Positions 24,852-32,665 of a DNA stretch of 38,174 bases are shown piece after piece; position 1 is the stretch's first letter, and each line of letters starts with the position of its first letter. The notes under the pieces are model-generated. The model was not told the DNA's origin. It did not search any database and saw only the letters and a list, made by a program, of their open reading frames with translations. Origin of the DNA: Chloroflexota bacterium. GTDB lineage: Bacteria > Chloroflexota > Dehalococcoidia > GIF9 > UBA5629. Made by a program: the position numbers and the translations under genes. The DNA is taken from the NCBI GenBank assembly GCA_016865895.1, contig VGNY01000008.1:1-38174 (forward strand), read 5' to 3'.

Positions 24852-25856
24852 CTATGACAACGCAATGTCCACTGCCTGCTGGATTTCTTTCTCCACCTCT
24901 TTCTCAATCTTATCCAGGCGAGATTTCTCTCCCTTTAACCTTTGCCTAACACGGTAAATGGGGTCATGGCCTTTGCTGTACTTCTCACTCACTGTTCGAC
25001 CAATCAAAGACGTTATCATGCCCAGGCTGGCAACACGCTCACCTAGCGATGCCCCTTTCCTTGCCGGTAAGGAGCGCAGGATTGGTCCGACCATCTCCTT
25101 CATTGACTCCAGAGACTTGCGTAGCAGCGGGTAGCCCAGAAAATGCCCCTCAGGCCGAATGCAGTGAGCCAGCAGAAAGGTAGGGCCATTATTTTTACGT
25201 GCTCTTTCAACTCCCTGCCCCGCAGTATTCCACACCGCCTCTACATCTGTCCCATCCACCTCAAGCACTGGCATGCCGAAGCCCTTGGCACGGTCAAGCA
25301 AGTTTCCACCCGTGACATACTTGGAACGGGTGGTGATCGCCCATTCATTATCCTTACAGACAAAGAGAGCTGGTAGCTTCCAAGCAACAGCGAGATTAAA
25401 AGACTCCAGCAACATCCCCTGGTTCATTGCGCCATCCCCAAAGAAAGCTACGGCTATATTCCCAGGACGTAGATGCTGGGCAGCCAGGGCAAAACCTGCA
25501 GCCACGGGGCCGGCCGAACCTACAATCCCCGAAGACGCCACCAGATATTCAAGGGAAAACAAGTGCATATGTCCACCCATACCACCACAGAGGCCATCCC
25601 TGCTACCTAAAAACTCCTTGAGCAGAAGCACCAAGTCTACCCCACGTACCACCAGCGGCGGTGTGCCGCGGTGGTCAAGCGCTATGGCATCCCCATCTTC
25701 AAGGTGGTTCACCACACCGACAGCAACAGCCTCCTCCCCAATCCCCAGGTGCATCTCTCCGGAAATCTTCCCCCCCTCCCATAAGTCAATAACCACCTCT
25801 TCAAACCGTCGGCTCCGCAGCATCTGTCGGTAAAGTGACCACAGATCAATCCCCAT
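24852..25856 (-). CDS. 2-oxoacid/acetoin dehydrogenase E1 component, alpha subunit
   Basis: The 334-residue alpha subunit has the TPP/Mg motif GDGAMNQG (140-147) followed by CKDNEWAITT (DN at 169-170). EMHLGIGEEAVAVGV near residue 34 and DHRGTPPLVVRG near 61 are E1-alpha blocks. The phosphorylation-loop region of mitochondrial E1 is not obvious. HMHLFSLEYLVASSGIVGSAGPVAAGFALA fits acetoin dehydrogenase and branched-chain/pyruvate E1 alike, so the substrate is open. It is the first gene of a two-gene operon with the beta subunit. Confidence 0.93.
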   Translation of the reverse strand: MGIDLWSLYRQMLRSRRFEEVVIDLWEGGKISGEMHLGIGEEAVAVGVVNHLEDGDAIALDHRGTPPLVVRGVDLVLLLKEFLGSRDGLCGGMGGHMHLFSLEYLVASSGIVGSAGPVAAGFALAAQHLRPGNIAVAFFGDGAMNQGMLLESFNLAVAWKLPALFVCKDNEWAITTRSKYVTGGNLLDRAKGFGMPVLEVDGTDVEAVWNTAGQGVERARKNNGPTFLLAHCIRPEGHFLGYPLLRKSLESMKEMVGPILRSLPARKGASLGERVASLGMITSLIGRTVSEKYSKGHDPIYRVRQRLKGEKSRLDKIEKEVEKEIQQAVDIALS

Positions 25857-25923
25857 AATATCTTCCCGAGTCTATCCTAATTGACTCCCCTAAAAAGCCT
25901 CCCCGCCTTCTGTCCCCGACACC

Positions 25924-26112
25924 CTAGCTCCCCATGAGCAACACAATTGCAGCATACATGCCAAAGGCTACAAAAGCTACCAGAACAAGAATTCCCATGG
26001 CAACTGCAAAACGCGCTCGCCCTACCCTGTTACCAAAAAAATCACCAATGACCATCGCCACAGCAGCAGCCACTACTATAATCACCACGTTTATAGCAGT
26101 TTTCAGTTCCAT
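25924..26112 (-). CDS. Small two-helix membrane protein
   Basis: The 62 residues form two hydrophobic helices (about 6-23 and 35-59) around a short polar loop (GDFFGNRVGRAR). ATG 26112 follows AAGGAGGT with seven nt spacing, and a near-consensus promoter lies just upstream, so it is very likely expressed. No family is recognised. Confidence 0.65.
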   Translation of the reverse strand: MELKTAINVVIIVVAAAVAMVIGDFFGNRVGRARFAVAMGILVLVAFVAFGMYAAIVLLMGS

Positions 26113-26134
26113 AGACTACCTCCTTAATAATCTA

Positions 26135-26162
26135 ATTATAGCAGTAATTCTAACCATGACAA
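26135..26162 (-). promoter_or_regulatory. Sigma-A-type promoter for the small membrane protein
   Basis: On the minus strand TTGTCA (5/6), a 16-nt spacer and a perfect TATAAT lie about 23 nt before the start codon, leaving a short leader that contains the SD. Confidence 0.65.
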
Positions 26163-26232
26163 GACCCTTCGGCCACATTTCTGGACAAAACAACTTTACC
26201 TAATCCATCGCCTTTTGTTATTATCTCAAAAC

Positions 26233-27639
26233 ATGCACATCAAGCTGACTTTTCTCGGTGCTGCCCAGAACATCACCGGCTCGCGCTACCTTATTGAGTC
26301 CGGTGGCACCAAATTTCTGGTGGACTGTGGGCTCTACCAGGAAAGAAAATTTAAAGACCGGAACTGGGAGCCTTTCCCTATACTACCCCACAGCTTGGAT
26401 ACTGTCCTCCTGACCCACGCTCACCTCGACCATTGTGGCCTGTTGCCCCGACTAGTCCAAGACGGCTTCCATAGCCCGATTCACTGCACAGCTGCCACCG
26501 CTGAAATCGCACAAATTATGCTCCTCGACTCGGCAAGCCTACAGGAAGAGGATGCCGAATTCAAAAGACAGAGACACGAAAAAGAGAGGCGGAAGGGACC
26601 ATTCCCAGAAATTCCACTGTACACGGTAGATGATGCCAAGGCTTGTTCCCGGCTCTTCGCGCCCGCCACATATGGGAAACCTATCGAGATAAGTAAAGGC
26701 GTTGAAGCTACTTTCTATGATGCCGGTCATGTCCTAGGCTCATCTATGGTAAAGGTCAAGATAAGGCAAAACGGAGACGAGAGGACGCTCCTTTTTTCTG
26801 GAGACATTGGCAGATGGGATAAGCCTATCTTACGGGAGCCGACTTTATTTGAAGAAGCAGACTATGTCCTGGTGGAATCCACTTATGGCGATAAACTGCT
26901 CGAGTCACCGGAAGATTCAGCCAACAAACTCGCCGAGGTCATAAACACTACAGCAAAGGCTGGAGGAAACATAGTCATCCCCAGTTTTGCCCTGGAGAGG
27001 TCTCAGGAGATATTGTACTACCTCAACAAACTCCTTTTTGAAGACCGCATACCACACCTCATGGTCTTTTTCGACAGTCCTATGGCGGTGAGCATCAACA
27101 AGGTGTTTGAACACCATCCTGAGCTGTTCGATGAGGAAATGACCAGGCTTATGCGGCAGAAGGAATCACCTTTTGACTTCCGTGGTCTCAACTTGGTAAG
27201 AACAGCCGATGAGTCCAAGGCGATAAATCACATAAAGGGGACGGTCATAATAATTGCCGGCTCCGGGATGTGTACCGGTGGCAGGATAAAACACCATCTG
27301 GTGACCAACATCTTAAGGAAAGAAAGCACAATACTCTTTGTCGGCTACCAGGCGATAGGAACATTGGGAAGGCAAATCGTTGATGGTGCCAAAAAGGTGA
27401 GAATACTGGGAAAACATTATCCTGTAAGGGCAAGGGTAGAGCAGCTCAACGGTTTTTCAGCACATGCCGACAAAAACGAGCTTCTAAGATGGTTATCAAG
27501 CCTACGCAAACCTCCCAGACGCCTATTCATAACTCACGGTGAGCCAGAATCGTCCCACCACCTTGCCGCTCTGGTAAGAGACAAAATGCGATGGGAAGTG
27601 ACAGTGCCAGAGTACAAGGATGAGGTTATCCTAGACTAG
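26233..27639 (+). CDS. MBL-fold beta-CASP ribonuclease (CPSF73-like, RNA specificity domain)
   Basis: The protein from ATG 26233 (MHIKLTFLGAAQNITGSRYL, 468 aa) is preferred over the track's TTG at 26215. It has metallo-beta-lactamase motif 2, HAHLDHCG (62-69), then FYDAGHVLGSSMV and LLFSGDIGRWDKP. The beta-CASP blocks are ESTYGD (motif A), IPSFALERSQEILYYL, GSGMCTGGRIKHHL and a C-terminal NGFSAHADKNELLRWL. This is the zinc-dependent RNase family related to CPSF73 and bacterial YSH1-like proteins, acting in RNA processing or decay. No convincing SD is seen. Confidence 0.92.
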   Translation: MHIKLTFLGAAQNITGSRYLIESGGTKFLVDCGLYQERKFKDRNWEPFPILPHSLDTVLLTHAHLDHCGLLPRLVQDGFHSPIHCTAATAEIAQIMLLDSASLQEEDAEFKRQRHEKERRKGPFPEIPLYTVDDAKACSRLFAPATYGKPIEISKGVEATFYDAGHVLGSSMVKVKIRQNGDERTLLFSGDIGRWDKPILREPTLFEEADYVLVESTYGDKLLESPEDSANKLAEVINTTAKAGGNIVIPSFALERSQEILYYLNKLLFEDRIPHLMVFFDSPMAVSINKVFEHHPELFDEEMTRLMRQKESPFDFRGLNLVRTADESKAINHIKGTVIIIAGSGMCTGGRIKHHLVTNILRKESTILFVGYQAIGTLGRQIVDGAKKVRILGKHYPVRARVEQLNGFSAHADKNELLRWLSSLRKPPRRLFITHGEPESSHHLAALVRDKMRWEVTVPEYKDEVILD

Positions 27640-27675
27640 AAGAACTATCGCTGTCGCCTATTCACCAGTGTAGCT

Positions 27676-27693
27676 GCGAGGCTTTAGCCTCGC
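27676..27693. repeat. GCGAGGC hairpin repeat, copy 1
   Basis: GCGAGGC-TTTA-GCCTCGC is a perfect 7-bp hairpin shortly after the beta-CASP stop. The reverse-oriented form GCGAGGC-TAAA-GCCTCGC occurs at 32414-32431 after the crotonase stop. Both are next to TGACR/TAGC sequence seen in other repeats here. Confidence 0.65.
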
Positions 27694-27699
27694 TCAATG

Positions 27700-27830
27700 A
27701 CGAAATACCAAATTTCAATTACCAAATCTCAAACAATTTCTAAATCCAAAATTCAAATTTGGAATTTGGTCATTTATGCTTTGTACTTGTTTGGGATTTG
27801 TAGCTTGGGGTTTGAATTTTCGAGGAGCTG
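27700..27830. repeat. AT-rich inverted-repeat element, copy 1
   Basis: CAAATCTCAAACAA (27723-27736) faces TTGTTTGGGATTTG (27787-27800) around CCAAAATTCAAATTTGGAATTTGGTCATTT. The same word set recurs at 28667-28770 and, split, at 30163-30352. The 177-aa ORF covering it is not credible. Confidence 0.6.
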
Positions 27831-27896
27831 TAGAGGTAGGTCTAAAAACTCTGCTCAAAACTTCCCTCTCCCTCAACGGGATATGGTGAAAATGAA

Positions 27897-28580
27897 CTAT
27901 CTAACCACAGCTTTTCTACCCACAACCTTATGCTTTTCATACCACTGCTGGACTGTGTCAACTACCTCTTCGGGCGTATCGCAAAGCCTGAGCAAATCGA
28001 AGTCCTCTTCGGAGACAAATCCTCGGGCCAGGGTACAAATTCGCAACCATTCCAGAAAACCTCCCCAAAACCTGCTATCGAATAGCACCACAGGGAATGG
28101 TTTTATCTTTTGTGTTTGCATCAGCGTCAGCACCTCGGTCAACTCGTCAAGCGTCCCTAATCCACCAGGTATTATAATGAAGGCGGTGGCATATTTCACC
28201 AGCATGACCTTGCGAACGAAGAAATGGTGAAAGGTTATAGATTTGGTAGTATAAGGATTTAATGCCTGCTCCTCCGGCAGCTCGATATTCAGACCGATTG
28301 ACTTAACCCCAGCCTCACAAGCACCCTTGTTTGCTGCCTCCATGACGCCAGGTCCACCACCAGTTATTATGTTAAAGCCCAATCTCCCAAGACAGCGGGC
28401 TATGTTTTCTGTCTGAGTGTAAAGCTCATCATCCACCTTGAGCCGAGCCGAGCCGTATATAGTTACCGCCGGCTCTACACCCGCAAGCTCGTCAAATCCC
28501 TCCACCAGCTCCCCGATTATGCGGAACATTCGCCATGATTCTTCTTTAGCCAGTTCGTTTATCTCATATTCGCGTGCCAT
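27897..28580 (-). CDS. LOG-family (TIGR00730) Rossmann-fold phosphoribohydrolase
   Basis: The ATG at 28580 with GGAGGG four nt upstream is preferred over GTG 28592, giving 227 residues. ITGGGPGVMEAANKGA (72-87) and the signature PGGLGTLDELTEVLT (138-152) are the nucleotide-binding and catalytic motifs of LOG proteins. These remove the base from cytokinin or nucleoside 5'-monophosphates; bacterial members act on AMP-like nucleotides. The FHHFFVRKVMLV segment is typical. It is a single gene, convergent with the beta-CASP gene. Confidence 0.92.
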   Translation of the reverse strand: MAREYEINELAKEESWRMFRIIGELVEGFDELAGVEPAVTIYGSARLKVDDELYTQTENIARCLGRLGFNIITGGGPGVMEAANKGACEAGVKSIGLNIELPEEQALNPYTTKSITFHHFFVRKVMLVKYATAFIIIPGGLGTLDELTEVLTLMQTQKIKPFPVVLFDSRFWGGFLEWLRICTLARGFVSEEDFDLLRLCDTPEEVVDTVQQWYEKHKVVGRKAVVR

Positions 28581-28666
28581 ATTGCCCTCCACTTAAGCAG
28601 ATATTATCACACCAGATGCTAATACCGCCAATAGACGGAAACATCCCTACAGCCAAATCTTAAACT

Positions 28667-28770
28667 CTAATTTCTAAATCTCGAACAATCTCGAAATCCA
28701 AAAATCAATCAATTGAAATTTTGGTCATTTGTATTTTGCATTTGTTTAGGGTTTGGGATTTGGGATTTAG
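28667..28770. repeat. AT-rich inverted-repeat element, copy 2
   Basis: TAAATCTCGAACAATCTCGAAATCC faces TTTTGGTCATTTGTATTTTGCATTTGTTTAGGGTTTGGGATTTGGGATTTA. It shares TTTGGTCATTT.T..TTTG..TTTGTTT.GG with copy 1. The ORF track's start of the next gene (28713) lies inside it and is wrong. Confidence 0.6.
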
Positions 28771-28847
28771 AGCTTTCAGAATATGCCTTGACACAACCCG
28801 ATGCGGACACTACACTATTGTGCAATCCATTTGGAGGCCGAGCTAAG

Positions 28848-29264
28848 GTGATATGTCCCGCCTGCAAGAATGATATGATAGTCGTTGAATACAACAGCAT
28901 TGAGCTTGACTATTGCAACGACTGCTACGGGGTATGGTTTGATTCCGGGGAGCTTGAACTTTTATTAAAATCCATCAGCCTCGACACCTCAGACCTACTC
29001 AAAAATATCCTCGACACCAGAGAGGCCAAATTGTCAGAGACAAGGCGGAGGTGCCCGATGTGCCGCCAGAAAATGAGAGAAACAACCCTAGGTCAAAAAC
29101 CTAGAATACTTGTTGATGCCTGCAGGCAAGGACACGGGCTGTGGTTTGATGGCGGTGAAGTTCAAGAATTGCTGAAGCAGCTCGCGGAGAAACCGTCGGC
29201 AAAGCAGGACTCCCAGCAGAAAGTAGTCGGTTTTCTGGGAGAAGTATTTAAGGCACAGAGATAA
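28848..29264 (+). CDS. Tandem zf-TFIIB-type zinc-ribbon protein
   Basis: The track's 183-aa ORF begins inside a repeat. The GTG at 28848, ten nt after GGAGG, starts MICPACKNDMIVVEYNSIELDYC (138 aa) and fits where such proteins begin; a TTG near 28787 is an alternative. There are two zf-TFIIB units: CPAC...DYCNDCYGVWFDSGELE at the start and CPMC...DACRQGHGLWFDGGEVQ about 65 residues later. The second unit has lost one Cys of its second knuckle, leaving C-x3-H. Each normal unit binds one zinc; the function of these small bacterial proteins is unknown. Confidence 0.75.
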   Translation: MICPACKNDMIVVEYNSIELDYCNDCYGVWFDSGELELLLKSISLDTSDLLKNILDTREAKLSETRRRCPMCRQKMRETTLGQKPRILVDACRQGHGLWFDGGEVQELLKQLAEKPSAKQDSQQKVVGFLGEVFKAQR

Positions 29265-29330
29265 ACTCTGCAATGAGCATACAACTAGGCGACATACTCT
29301 AAAAAATTAAAATACATGGCAATTCCCAAA

Positions 29331-29545
29331 CTGTCATTGCGAGCGAAGCGGGGCAATCTCGGTGGTGGAGAGTACATGAGATTCTTTGGTCACGGAGTTT
29401 TATCCTGAGCCGTGTGAGATTCTTCTCCCGATAAATCAGGATCAGAATGACAAAGGCGAAGGACTCTCTCAGAATGACAGGCGAAGGGCTCAGAATGACA
29501 GAACGAAGAACGGGATTGCCAGGGTACTTTGTGCCTTGCAATGAC
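29331..29545. repeat. Dispersed TCATTGCGAG-type repeat, copy B
   Basis: CTGTCATTGCGAGCGAAGCGGGGCAATCTCGGTGG is followed by several partial, nearly repeated units (AGAATGACA occurs three times), and it ends with the inverse end TTGCAATGACA. It fills the gap before lemA. No gene is credible. Confidence 0.7.
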
Positions 29546-29587
29546 AATAAACACTAAAGCAAGTTTAAAATCTAATGGAGGTGTTAT

Positions 29588-30151
29588 ATGATAGCGGTTT
29601 ACATCATTATCGGCATCGTCGTAATTCTCCTCATCATATTCATTGCCACCTATAACAGTCTGGTCAGGTCGCGCAATCAGGTGAAGAATGCCTGGGCACA
29701 GATAGATGTCCAGCTAAAAAGGCGGTATGACCTTATTCCCAACCTTGTGGAGACAGTTAGAGGCTACATGAAACATGAGCGGGAGACAATGGAGGCAGTA
29801 ACTAAAGCCCGTACGCTCGCCCAGCAAGTAGCCTCCGCAGGGGCGGGCGAGCGAGCTAAGGCGGAAGGAGAACTTAGTGCAGCTTTAACCCGCCTGTTAG
29901 CCGTGGCTGAAAGATACCCCGACCTTAAAGCTAATCAGAATTTCCTGGCACTCCAGGAGGAGTTGACCTCAACCGAGAATAAGATAAGCTTCTCCCGCCA
30001 GTTCTATAACGACTCGGTTCTAAAATACAACAACCAGACACAGATGTTCCCTTCCAACATCATAGCCAGCATGACCGGTTTCAAGCCCGGCGAGTTCTTT
30101 GAGGTCACCGTAGCTGAAGAGAGAGAGGCACCAAAGGTTAGTTTCAGTTAG
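29588..30151 (+). CDS. lemA: LemA family protein
   Basis: The 187 residues have an N-terminal membrane helix (2-22, IAVYIIIGIVVILLIIFIATYN) and then the LemA helical bundle: SLVRSRNQVKNAWAQIDVQLKRRYDLIPNLVETVRGYMKHE is the family signature. AVAERYPDLKANQNFLALQEELTSTENKISFSRQFYNDSVLKYN is the second one. LemA proteins are membrane-anchored with a coiled outer domain; their role is unclear. It is followed, after a repeat-filled gap, by an M48 protease on the same strand. The pairing lemA-htpX is common and suggests a joint membrane-protein quality role. GGAGGTGTTAT precedes the ATG. Confidence 0.95.
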   Translation: MIAVYIIIGIVVILLIIFIATYNSLVRSRNQVKNAWAQIDVQLKRRYDLIPNLVETVRGYMKHERETMEAVTKARTLAQQVASAGAGERAKAEGELSAALTRLLAVAERYPDLKANQNFLALQEELTSTENKISFSRQFYNDSVLKYNNQTQMFPSNIIASMTGFKPGEFFEVTVAEEREAPKVSFS

Positions 30152-30162
30152 TGGAAAAGGAG

Positions 30163-30352
30163 AAATCCTAAATTCAAAATCCTAAACATGAGAGTGTTTA
30201 TTAATGAATGTAGTGCGTCCCGCTTTGCGGGATAGCCTCGCTTGAGAAAGGCGACCCCTGAAGGGTCGCACTACGTTAGGGAATAAATCGTTCATAAACA
30301 GCCTTTAAACATTATTGTTTGGGATTTGGTGTTTGAGGTTTTGTGCTTATTT
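30163..30352. repeat. Split AT-rich element with an inserted GTAGTGCG cruciform
   Basis: Ends related to the AT-rich repeat (AATCCTAAATTCAAAATCC and TTGTTTGGGATTTGG) flank an inner palindrome. GTAGTGCGTCCC (30210-30221) pairs with GGGTCGCACTAC (30263-30274) with one mismatch. Alternative inner hairpins are TCCCGC-TTT-GCGGGA (30218-30232) and GCGACCC-CTGAA-GGGTCGC (30251-30269). TGTTTAT and ATAAACA lie outside. Confidence 0.6.
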
Positions 30353-30354
30353 AG

Positions 30355-31557
30355 ATGTGGGAACAGATAAGGTCTAACCAAACCAGGTCGGCAATACTCA
30401 CCGTCGGAATGGGGGCGCTGCTGGCCCTCCTCGGTTATTTCCTCGGTCTGTACTTCTTCTATAATGGTATAGGCGGCGCAATCCTCGCGTTGATACTGTG
30501 GATAATCATGAGTTTGGTCGCCTACTTCCAGGGAGATAACATCCTGCTCGGGATGTCACAGGCCAGAAAAATCAACCACGATGACCACCCTCGTCTATTT
30601 AACATTGTCGAGGAGATGAAGATTGCCTCAGGGCTGGAAGCGATGCCCTCCATCTACATCATTGATGACCCAGCATTGAATGCCTTCGCCACAGGGCGAG
30701 ACCCCGAGAAGGCATCTGTAGCTATCACCTCCGGCCTGATGCAGAAGCTCAGCCGAGATGAGCTACAGGGAGTCATCGGGCATGAAATAGCACACATTAA
30801 GAATCGAGACGTGCTGCTGATGGCTATGTGCAGCGTGATGCTCGGCACCATTGTCATCTTAGCCTGGTATGCATCACGTCTGATGCTCTTCGGCGGAATA
30901 GGCAGGACCAGAAGAAGCTCCTCATCAGGACGTGGCGGCTCAGGCCAGATTATAATTCTGATTGTGGCCATCCTACTGATGATACTGGCACCGATTATGG
31001 CCCAACTCATTTATTTCGCCATTTCCAGACGCCGAGAGTATCTGGCTGATGCCTCCTCGGCCCTATACACCAGATATCCTGAGGGATTAGCCTCAGCCCT
31101 GGAGAAAATAGCCGCCTCGCCAGACCAGCTTAAATCAGCTAACAAAGCCACAGCGCCTATGTACATCATCAACCCGTTCCGCAAGCAGGGCATGGCAGCC
31201 AGCGACCTCACCAGCACCCATCCACCCATATCAGAGCGGGTACGCATACTGCGCTCAATGGCCGGGGCCTCGTTTGCTGATTACGCACTGGCTTATCGGC
31301 AAGTTCGAAGCGGCGCTAAAGCAGTGCTCCCTGCTACCGCTGTTACTGCCGCTGGGGTAATTCCCTTGCGAGCAGCCCAGCCAGATGCAAAGGAAACAGA
31401 AGAGATTCAACGTGCCCGGGAGACCTCATGCCTGCTGTGGCAACTCAACAACTACAGGACCGTAAACTGCCTCTGCGGCACCACACTTAGAGTACCACCC
31501 TCTTTCAAAGAACCTTCCATTAGGTGCCCACATTGTGGCAGAATCAATCCAGTTTAA
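30355..31557 (+). CDS. htpX: M48-family (HtpX-like) membrane metalloprotease with C-terminal zinc ribbon
   Basis: The 400 residues start with two membrane helices (14-35 and 41-58). HEIAH (143-147) is the zinc site and YLADASSALYT carries the third ligand region. Further helices lie near 155-175 and 200-225. TSTHPPISERVRIL is the conserved C-terminal block of HtpX. Unlike standard HtpX (about 290 aa), it has about 100 more residues ending in CLCGTTLRVPPSFKEPSIRCPHCGRINPV, a CxC...CxxC zinc ribbon. It cleaves misfolded membrane proteins in the family. The start ATG at 30355 follows a repeat and has no clear SD. Confidence 0.93.
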   Translation: MWEQIRSNQTRSAILTVGMGALLALLGYFLGLYFFYNGIGGAILALILWIIMSLVAYFQGDNILLGMSQARKINHDDHPRLFNIVEEMKIASGLEAMPSIYIIDDPALNAFATGRDPEKASVAITSGLMQKLSRDELQGVIGHEIAHIKNRDVLLMAMCSVMLGTIVILAWYASRLMLFGGIGRTRRSSSSGRGGSGQIIILIVAILLMILAPIMAQLIYFAISRRREYLADASSALYTRYPEGLASALEKIAASPDQLKSANKATAPMYIINPFRKQGMAASDLTSTHPPISERVRILRSMAGASFADYALAYRQVRSGAKAVLPATAVTAAGVIPLRAAQPDAKETEEIQRARETSCLLWQLNNYRTVNCLCGTTLRVPPSFKEPSIRCPHCGRINPV

Positions 31558-31570
31558 AAGGGGGAAAGCG

Positions 31571-32404
31571 ATGAAATTCAAAGACCTGCTCTATACCGAA
31601 AAAGACCAGGCGGCCTGGATTACGCTGAACCGGCCCAAAGCCTACAATGCGCTGAGTATGCACCTCTCAGATGAGCTGGTAGCAGCCATAGAGATGGTAC
31701 GCAAATCCACAACGCTGAAATTTCTGGTGATAAAGGGCGCTGGCGGCAACTTCTGTGTCGGCGATGACATCACAGAAATGCCGCAGTGGGGCAATGCTAA
31801 TGAAGTTATGCGACGTGTACGATACTACCAGAATATGGCCAACCAGCTTGAGGAACTAGATAAAATAACCATTTCCGGCGTAGATGGTTACGCCGTCGGC
31901 GGTGGACTAGAGATCACCATGGCCTGCGACTTTGTCATCGCCACAGAACGCGCCAGGTGGGGAATGCCAGAAGTAGATGTGGGCATTACACCCGGCTGGG
32001 GTGGAACTACACGCCTGGCTCGTCTCATCGGTAGGCGCATGACCAAGGAGGTCAATATGCTGGGTGCCATCCACCATGCTCGCCGTGCCGTGGAACTGGG
32101 GTTATGGAATCGTGTGGTGCCCAATGACCAACTTGATGCTGAAGTTAACAGATTGCTGGAATTATTACGTACCAAACACCAGCAGGGGCTGCGACAATTA
32201 AAGTTCATAATCAACCGTGGCGTGGAATGCGACCTCTACACAGCGCAGGGTTTCGAAGCACTATCTGGCGCGCTAATCGGTGCTATCAGCGGTTGGCGGG
32301 AAATAGAGGATGCAGACAAAGGCACGGGGGTAGATGCCTTCATACGCAAAAGCGAGCTCTGGGACAAACGTCGTAGCTTGGCGACGAACTTTTGGGTGGA
32401 TTAG
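31571..32404 (+). CDS. Enoyl-CoA hydratase/isomerase (crotonase) family protein
   Basis: The track's start (31535) overlaps the protease; ATG 31571, after GGGGGAAAGCG, gives 277 residues. Oxyanion-hole segments are KGAGGNFCVGDDI (55-67) and GYAVGGGLEITMACD (107-120). Both hydratase glutamates are present: E114 in GGGLEI and E134 in MPEVDVGITPGWGG. It probably hydrates enoyl-CoA, though crotonase specificity cannot be read from sequence. It follows htpX by 13 nt, so it is likely read from the same message despite no clear functional link. Confidence 0.92.
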   Translation: MKFKDLLYTEKDQAAWITLNRPKAYNALSMHLSDELVAAIEMVRKSTTLKFLVIKGAGGNFCVGDDITEMPQWGNANEVMRRVRYYQNMANQLEELDKITISGVDGYAVGGGLEITMACDFVIATERARWGMPEVDVGITPGWGGTTRLARLIGRRMTKEVNMLGAIHHARRAVELGLWNRVVPNDQLDAEVNRLLELLRTKHQQGLRQLKFIINRGVECDLYTAQGFEALSGALIGAISGWREIEDADKGTGVDAFIRKSELWDKRRSLATNFWVD

Positions 32405-32413
32405 AAGTTACGG

Positions 32414-32431
32414 GCGAGGCTAAAGCCTCGC
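32414..32431. repeat. GCGAGGC hairpin repeat, copy 2
   Basis: GCGAGGC-TAAA-GCCTCGC lies ten nt after the crotonase stop. It is the reverse form of the hairpin at 27676. It may act as a weak terminator, but no T-run follows. Confidence 0.6.
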
Positions 32432-32446
32432 GGCTACATTCCACTG

Positions 32447-32575
32447 GCTGTCATTGCGAGTCCCGATGCAATGAGGACGTGGCAATCTCGGTGACGGGAA
32501 TACCGTGAGATTCTTCGCTGCGCTCAGAATGACAGAACGTAGAATGAGATTGCCACATCGCTATCGCTCCTCACA
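32447..32575. repeat. Dispersed TCATTGCGAG-type repeat, copy C
   Basis: GCTGTCATTGCGAGTCCCGATGCAATGAGGACGTGGCAATCTCGGTGACGGG through GAGATTGCCACATCGCTATCGCTCCTCAC parallels copy A. Its inner hairpin is degenerate (GTCCCGAT versus ATGAGGAC). Confidence 0.7.
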
Positions 32576-32665
32576 CCACACATTGTCAGATGGACTTGCC
32601 ACCCCCACTACAATTATAATGAATAACTGCATTAACAAGATATATCCCGAAACAAACACGGAGGA

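Noticed and set aside
27697-28230. 177-aa plus ORF over the AT-rich repeat and LOG gene
   Set aside because: It begins in a repeat and runs antisense to the well-supported LOG gene.
28713-28847. N-terminal extension of the zf-TFIIB protein in the ORF track
   Set aside because: It is encoded by the AT-rich repeat and looks like random hydrophobic sequence; the GTG at 28848 has an upstream GGAGG.
29265-29587. CRISPR-like array in the repeated AGAATGACA region
   Set aside because: Units are irregular in spacing and sequence, there are no constant spacers, and no cas genes are near. It is a degenerate dispersed repeat.
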